From contig NC_064044.1 in assembly GCF_932526225.1 (NCBI RefSeq), forward strand, positions 13,280,953-13,344,952: a DNA stretch of 64,000 bases, written 5' to 3'. The stretch is from Nematostella vectensis (Eukaryota; Cnidaria; Anthozoa; Actiniaria; Edwardsiidae). The translations under genes were made by a program, and so were the position numbers. Shown here piece after piece: positions 59,381-64,000 of the stretch. Below the pieces are notes generated by a model. It was not told where the DNA came from. It saw only the letters and a program-made list of their open reading frames with translations, and did not search any database. How positions within the stretch are numbered: position 1 is the first letter of the stretch; every line of letters begins with the position of its first letter.

Positions 59381-60850
59381 TGATTATATTGCAGACCCGT
59401 TCCCAGGGAAGGGGGGGTGCGAGTGATGCAAACGCACCCCCCTCCCACACACACACACACACACACACACAACGGCCGAAAGTCCACTCTCAATAGACGT
59501 GCTATTTGTAGACAAAACTTTAAACCATAAGCTAGGCATCAAATCACACGTGAAACTGTTTGCCGACGACAGCGTCCTATACCGCCCAATTAAGAGCCTT
59601 GATGACCACCACGCCCTACAGCAAGATCTTCACCACCTTGAACGATGGGCAGAACAGTGGCAGATGAAGTTTGCGCCCAAAAAATGTTACGTCATGACCA
59701 TCACTTTAAAACGCGACAAGTCCCAGTTCCCATACCATTTGTGTGGAACCACACTGGAGGGGGTTAGCGTTCAAAAATACCTTGGAGTCCACATTTCTAC
59801 ATCTCTCAATTGGTCAAAGCACACGGAGGAAGTCAAGAAGAAGGCTAACGCAGTATTGGGTATCCTACAAAGAAATTTATCTTCCTGCCCAGCTGCGGTT
59901 AAAGAGCAAGCCTACAAGGCGCTGGTACGGCCACTGGTGGAGTACGGGACGAAAGCATGGAGCCCCCACACTAAGAAGGACATTCAAAAAGTTGAATCTG
60001 TACAACGCCGCGCTGCCAGATTTGTGTGCAACGACTACGGAAGGCATAGCAGAGTCACGAATATGCTGACACACCTAGGATGGCACCAGCTAGAACTTAG
60101 GCGAACAGTATTCGACTCTGTCATGTTTTATAAGATCCACCACGGGCTAGTAAAAATCGATTTCCCGAGTGATGTAATTCGCAAACCTGGTTCCTACGCA
60201 ACCAGGTCAAGCGTCAGGAACACATGCCAACTTACACTCCCGCCTCCCAGTATAAACCAATTCAAATACTCCTTCTTTTCAAGAACTATCCCCGTTTGGA
60301 ACTCTCTGCCCCAACAAATGCTAGACCTCAGCTCTGTCGATGAATTTAAGATAGCCGTCACTGGCGAGCTGGCCCGGCAATGATTTAGTTGCCATACTAC
60401 CCATGTACATGTGTATTGTTATCTCATCATCTTATCGAATTGTTACGTTTATTTATTTATTTATTCATTCATTTATTGTTTCTTTTGTTTTATTTATTAT
60501 TTATTTATTATCTACCGTAGTATGTGCATGGATAGTTGGTACGCTGCCCCTCATTGCCGGATTAGCTCGCTAGTGGCAATTATTGTATTTAAAGGATTTA
60601 AAGGTAAAGGTCACTCCGGTATGTCATCAATCAATTAGTCACACTTTTTGTAGCAAAATCCAATAAACGTCCCGTGGAGATACTGCAAAGACATAAAAAA
60701 AAACGTTTTGTTTTTCAGGGTTGGTAAGATTTTTATTAAAGAACTCTTCCCCCCCCCCCCCCACCCCCCCTGGACAAATTAGTTCCACATTTTTTGATTC
60801 CGCACCCCCCCCCCCCCCCCCAAGAAAAATCCTGGGTACCTCCCAAAAAG
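59380..60850 (-). repeat. Family B element copy, split by a LINE insertion
   Basis: On the left, a GGGGGGGTGCG run, an AC dinucleotide run, CAACGGCCGAAAGTCC and GACGTGCTATTTGTAGAC up to AAGCTAG. On the right, from TTAGTCACAC, AATAAACGTCCCGTGGAGAT ACTGCAAAG and then C runs. Together they reconstruct the reverse complement of 3610-3895, interrupted between CTAG and ATCAC. Confidence 0.65.
59536..60634 (+). mobile_element. 5'-truncated non-LTR retrotransposon (LINE) with RT C-terminal half
   Basis: A 294-codon frame (59499-60383) reads KLFADDSVLYRPI, the catalytic [FY]xDD box of non-LTR reverse transcriptases, then the RT thumb region (YLGVHIS, HTEEVKKKANAVLG, EYGTKAWSPH, VQRRAARFV) and the conserved C-terminal RTIPVWNSLPQQ motif of Jockey/CR1-type elements. 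The endonuclease and RT motifs before FADD are missing. The first dozen codons come from the host repeat. A 3' UTR with TTTATTTATT runs and a TTTAAAGGATTTAAAGGTAA end follows. The target is a family B repeat; TAG occurs at both junctions. It is dead by truncation, though the remaining frame is uninterrupted, suggesting recent insertion. Confidence 0.9.
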
Positions 60851-61767
60851 TCTTAAAAGAATCAGATTTTGGCGATATTTTGGAAAGCATGAATCACATG
60901 AGAAAAGTTCTAAATTTCGCATTTTTGGTACATCCAGTCATAAGCGAAGTTAAAAGCCGAGACTCACAGCATAGCTAAAACTGTTATTTTAGTTAATCTG
61001 AGTGAACTCTGAGCACATATTTCCACCTGGTTTTGAAATTATTAAACGATTACGAGCTTGCATGGTTTTACCGTCTCCAAGCCGCAAAGCACGCATATAA
61101 TTATATTCTAAATATTTCGATAAGGCGTCAAAATCGCTGGAAGGTTTGTATTGGACGTTTGATAAGAATTCCTTTAGGAATTTGTCTGAGAGGTCTGATT
61201 TCCGTAGCCCCCTTTATTAAGAGCAACAAGTCCTCCAATAGCAAAGACATGCAAAACAGCCAATAATTATGTTTGCTTCTAAAAACATTTTTGCTACACC
61301 TTGTCATAGACTCGTTTTATGAAAATCATGTACCATATATGAATCTCCAACTAATGAGCTCTCGGTGTGTGAAACATGGGCTCCAGATCCTAACGCGTTC
61401 AAAAATAGGAGGATAAATTAAAAAGTGTGTCATTCACTCAGTCTCGGCTAAATCTTTGTTTTAGCCGTAGAAGCGTGCTTTAATAGCAAAAGAATGAAAT
61501 GAACAAGTGACCGTGCATTCCAGCATAGCAACTGCGTTAAAAATAAACTTCCCTTTTTTTTTACAAAATTTTGTTTATTTGGACTAAATAAAATGTTGTT
61601 GTTATGCGTGAACATTACTTTTCAGGATGAGGCACAATTTAGAAAATAAAAAACGAATAAAACGCGCAAAATATAATTCTATTCACTTCCTAGATATTTT
61701 ATGCTAATGACTCGAGCATGATTTTTATTGTAAATTTCCTCTTCGCACTAAATCATGGTGGTAAGAG

Positions 61768-61937
<170 letters not shown>

Positions 61938-62162
61938 GGGTACGGGCCTGACAATATGCGGTATATTTAAGTGAAGGAAAGAACCAAATACGACCGATCT
62001 TCAAGATTTCGAAGAAATGATCATGTTTATGCGAATGATTTACGAAGTTTGGCGATCAGCTTAGAAACTTTAAGTAGAACAGACTTCAAACTCAAACCCC
62101 CAAATTCACTGTTCGGTCGCATTTCTCCTCAGAAGCTCTCGTTCCACCATATCAATATTTAA

Positions 62163-62410
62163 TGGTCGTTTTTTTTGCCAAACGCGGTCACTTCCTTATA
62201 AGGAAACTTATATATTCCTTATTTGGAAAAACTGCATGATTCTTGTTATTTTTAAGGTTGCCGTATCGCAGGTTCTCCTTAAACTTTATGACTTCTAATC
62301 AGAAGAAAAAAACCGTGACAGTGACCATCTTTAGTCGATGGAGAAAGTATCTAAAAAGAAACTAAGATTTCTCGGTACCAGACCCCCAAAACGACAACGT
62401 TTTCTTAATA
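62163..62410 (+). repeat. Dispersed repeat, inverted relative of 34675-34945
   Basis: GCCAAACGCGGTCACTTCCT, TTATATATTCCTTATTTGGA, ACTGCATGATTCTTG, GTGACAGTGACCATCTTTAG and CCCCCAAAACGACAACGTTT appear in the order found on the minus strand at 34945-34675. Confidence 0.65.
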
Positions 62411-64000
62411 TGGTTTCCTGAAAAAAAAATGAAAGAATTCGGCTAGAAAAGTTGCTTACGCCAAATTTTGAAATGTTACAAAGATATGCTCAAGTACAGG
62501 CTTGGGTTTGTTATCACTGAGCTAGGTAGAAAGCTTGATAAGTTATCTCATCCCTGTGAAACGATGACTTAAAATGGCGTCGCATGAAATCGAGGACGCC
62601 GGACAGTGGCTTATGCAAATGAGCATCTGTTGCGTAGACTGAAAGTATCGGAAGTGATTCGGTACGTTTTTTATTGACCAATCAGCGCGCTCCGAAATGT
62701 GGAGTTTCCCAGAGCCCTCCGTTTTGCGAGGCATGCGCAGGAATAAAAAAGGCTCTGGGGACGAGATTGGTTAGAAATATACAGTGTGCGTTGTTCCACG
62801 CTTCAACAGTCCAACCAGAGGCAGAGAGACACGTCCCTAGACCAGTGTTTATTTAAATACATGCATCGACAGTGGTCTGACGTTAGTTGCACGGGAAAGG
62901 TCATCATAGTGAGAATCAGCAAGACGAAGCAGACATCTCCTTGAGTCAAGGTAACACGCTCATCAATATCATCAGTAAAAAAATCCTGGGGTGTAATAGA
63001 TAAAGTGCAACCCGAAATCGGATAGCTCAAACAAGAGGCAGGACTGCCGCATCAGCAAAGCAATTCGCTGTTAGTTCTCTTGAAACTATTTTAGTCATTT
63101 TTACTCGGATAACTCGAGCTCTTCGTAACTGAACAGCTTCTCCTTGAAAGTTTTTTTGAAATTTCGAGTTACTCGGGCCCCATATGTTCGTGTTGGTTTT
63201 TTTCCTAAATAAATTTGCAGTTTCTCTGATTTTCTTTTCTGATTCGCGTTTACAAAGATGTTAGAGATTTTGTTTTGTGTTTGTCAAATCTTGATATATG
63301 CGCTTTTAACCTCGCGTTTAGAGCTTATCCAATAGACTCGTACCCTGCGCGTCCACTCTCCTACCCAAACAAATCTTCTGCTACTTGTTAGTTAAATTGC
63401 CTGTCCTTTAAACAAAAACCAAATTTCCCTATTTTTTTTTTAGCTCAAATTTGAGATGTTTATTTGTCACTTAGCTCTGTGATTGTTCCATGTTTAACGA
63501 CTTTTATTACAAATTCCGCAATTTGCCATTTACGGTACTAAGCATGGAAATTATCCAGTTTGATGTGTTTTTAAAAAGACGGTTATAGAGACTACGTGAG
63601 CGGATTCGAATGGGTTCTGCAAGACCGCCGCTGGTTATGCAAATTTCTCGAGCTTTGCTGAGCTGTGAAAAATAGAAAATGCAGATAAAAAAGTACATAC
63701 CATCTTTGCGATGTCAAGTTTTATACTCAGATATCTAAATTTGTGGTTAACTTAACACTACTAATCCACCATAGTATTCTAAACTTACAGCATGGTGTGG
63801 TATTTTCATCTGCGTATATTTGCGTATATATTTTTTACGCGTTACAGACACCACACCTAAAATCATTTAGAAAATGTAGAAAATAAGCAACCAAATCACA
63901 CCATCCAAAATCTACGAAAAGGAATGCGTGGTACTTTGCTTAAATTTTGCTTTAAAGAAAAGTTAACAAATACAATCCCCAAAAAGATTTAAAGCAAAGT

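Overview
The window is animal genomic DNA. Genes are split by GT-AG introns, and the sequence carries a tRNA-derived SINE, a 5'-truncated LINE, many small inverted-repeat DNA transposons and more than a dozen minisatellites. The gene set (JNK with a TPY loop, an anthrax-toxin-receptor/TEM8-type membrane protein, a GT31 glycosyltransferase, an F-box/LRR protein and a C2H2 zinc-finger protein) and the style of intergenic DNA suggest an anthozoan cnidarian such as a sea anemone close to Nematostella. The species is an inference; a search of the exons would settle it.

Layout, left to right. 2.0-3.2 kb (-): single-exon protein with 11 C2H2 fingers. 4.3-5.9 kb: inverted-repeat transposon carrying a nested hAT-like element. 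8.5-21.2 kb (+): complete 12-exon JNK (MAPK8/9/10) orthologue, with a possible alternative exon at 21.7 kb. 21.8-27.3 kb: repeat-rich spacer. 27.3-29.8 kb (+): two-exon F-box/LRR gene. 31.7-53.5 kb (-): 17-exon ANTXR-like gene, with signal peptide, VWA domain with complete MIDAS, extracellular Ig-like region, transmembrane segment and conserved cytosolic motifs. Its intron 8 holds a 4.3-kb 18-bp minisatellite, and its 9-kb first intron holds a nested intronless beta-1,3-glycosyltransferase gene (47.6-48.9 kb, same strand). 55.2-55.5 kb (-): PIF1-like helicase remnant. 56.1-58.5 kb (+): VWA-domain locus with apparent frameshifts and a duplicated last exon. 59.5-60.6 kb (+): truncated LINE inserted into an older dispersed element.

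The most striking observation is a repeated architecture. In three unrelated genes the 3' end of an exon together with its 5' splice site has become the unit of a tandem repeat that extends into the downstream intron. I see it at JNK exons 6, 10 and 11, at ANTXR-like exons 4 and 17 and more weakly exon 10, and at the VWA-locus exon. In JNK exon 6 the unit holds 47 of the 48 exon bases; in JNK exon 11 only the last 10. The exon-proximal donor is the one that keeps the reading frame. This looks like a mode of intron growth and minisatellite birth seeded at exon-donor junctions, and I do not know of a description of it.

The genes show no operon-like logic. JNK is a cytosolic/nuclear stress kinase, the ANTXR-like protein a surface matrix receptor, the GT31 enzyme a Golgi protein and the F-box protein an SCF adaptor. 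All exon boundaries were read by eye from splice signals, frame continuity and family similarity, without transcript data.
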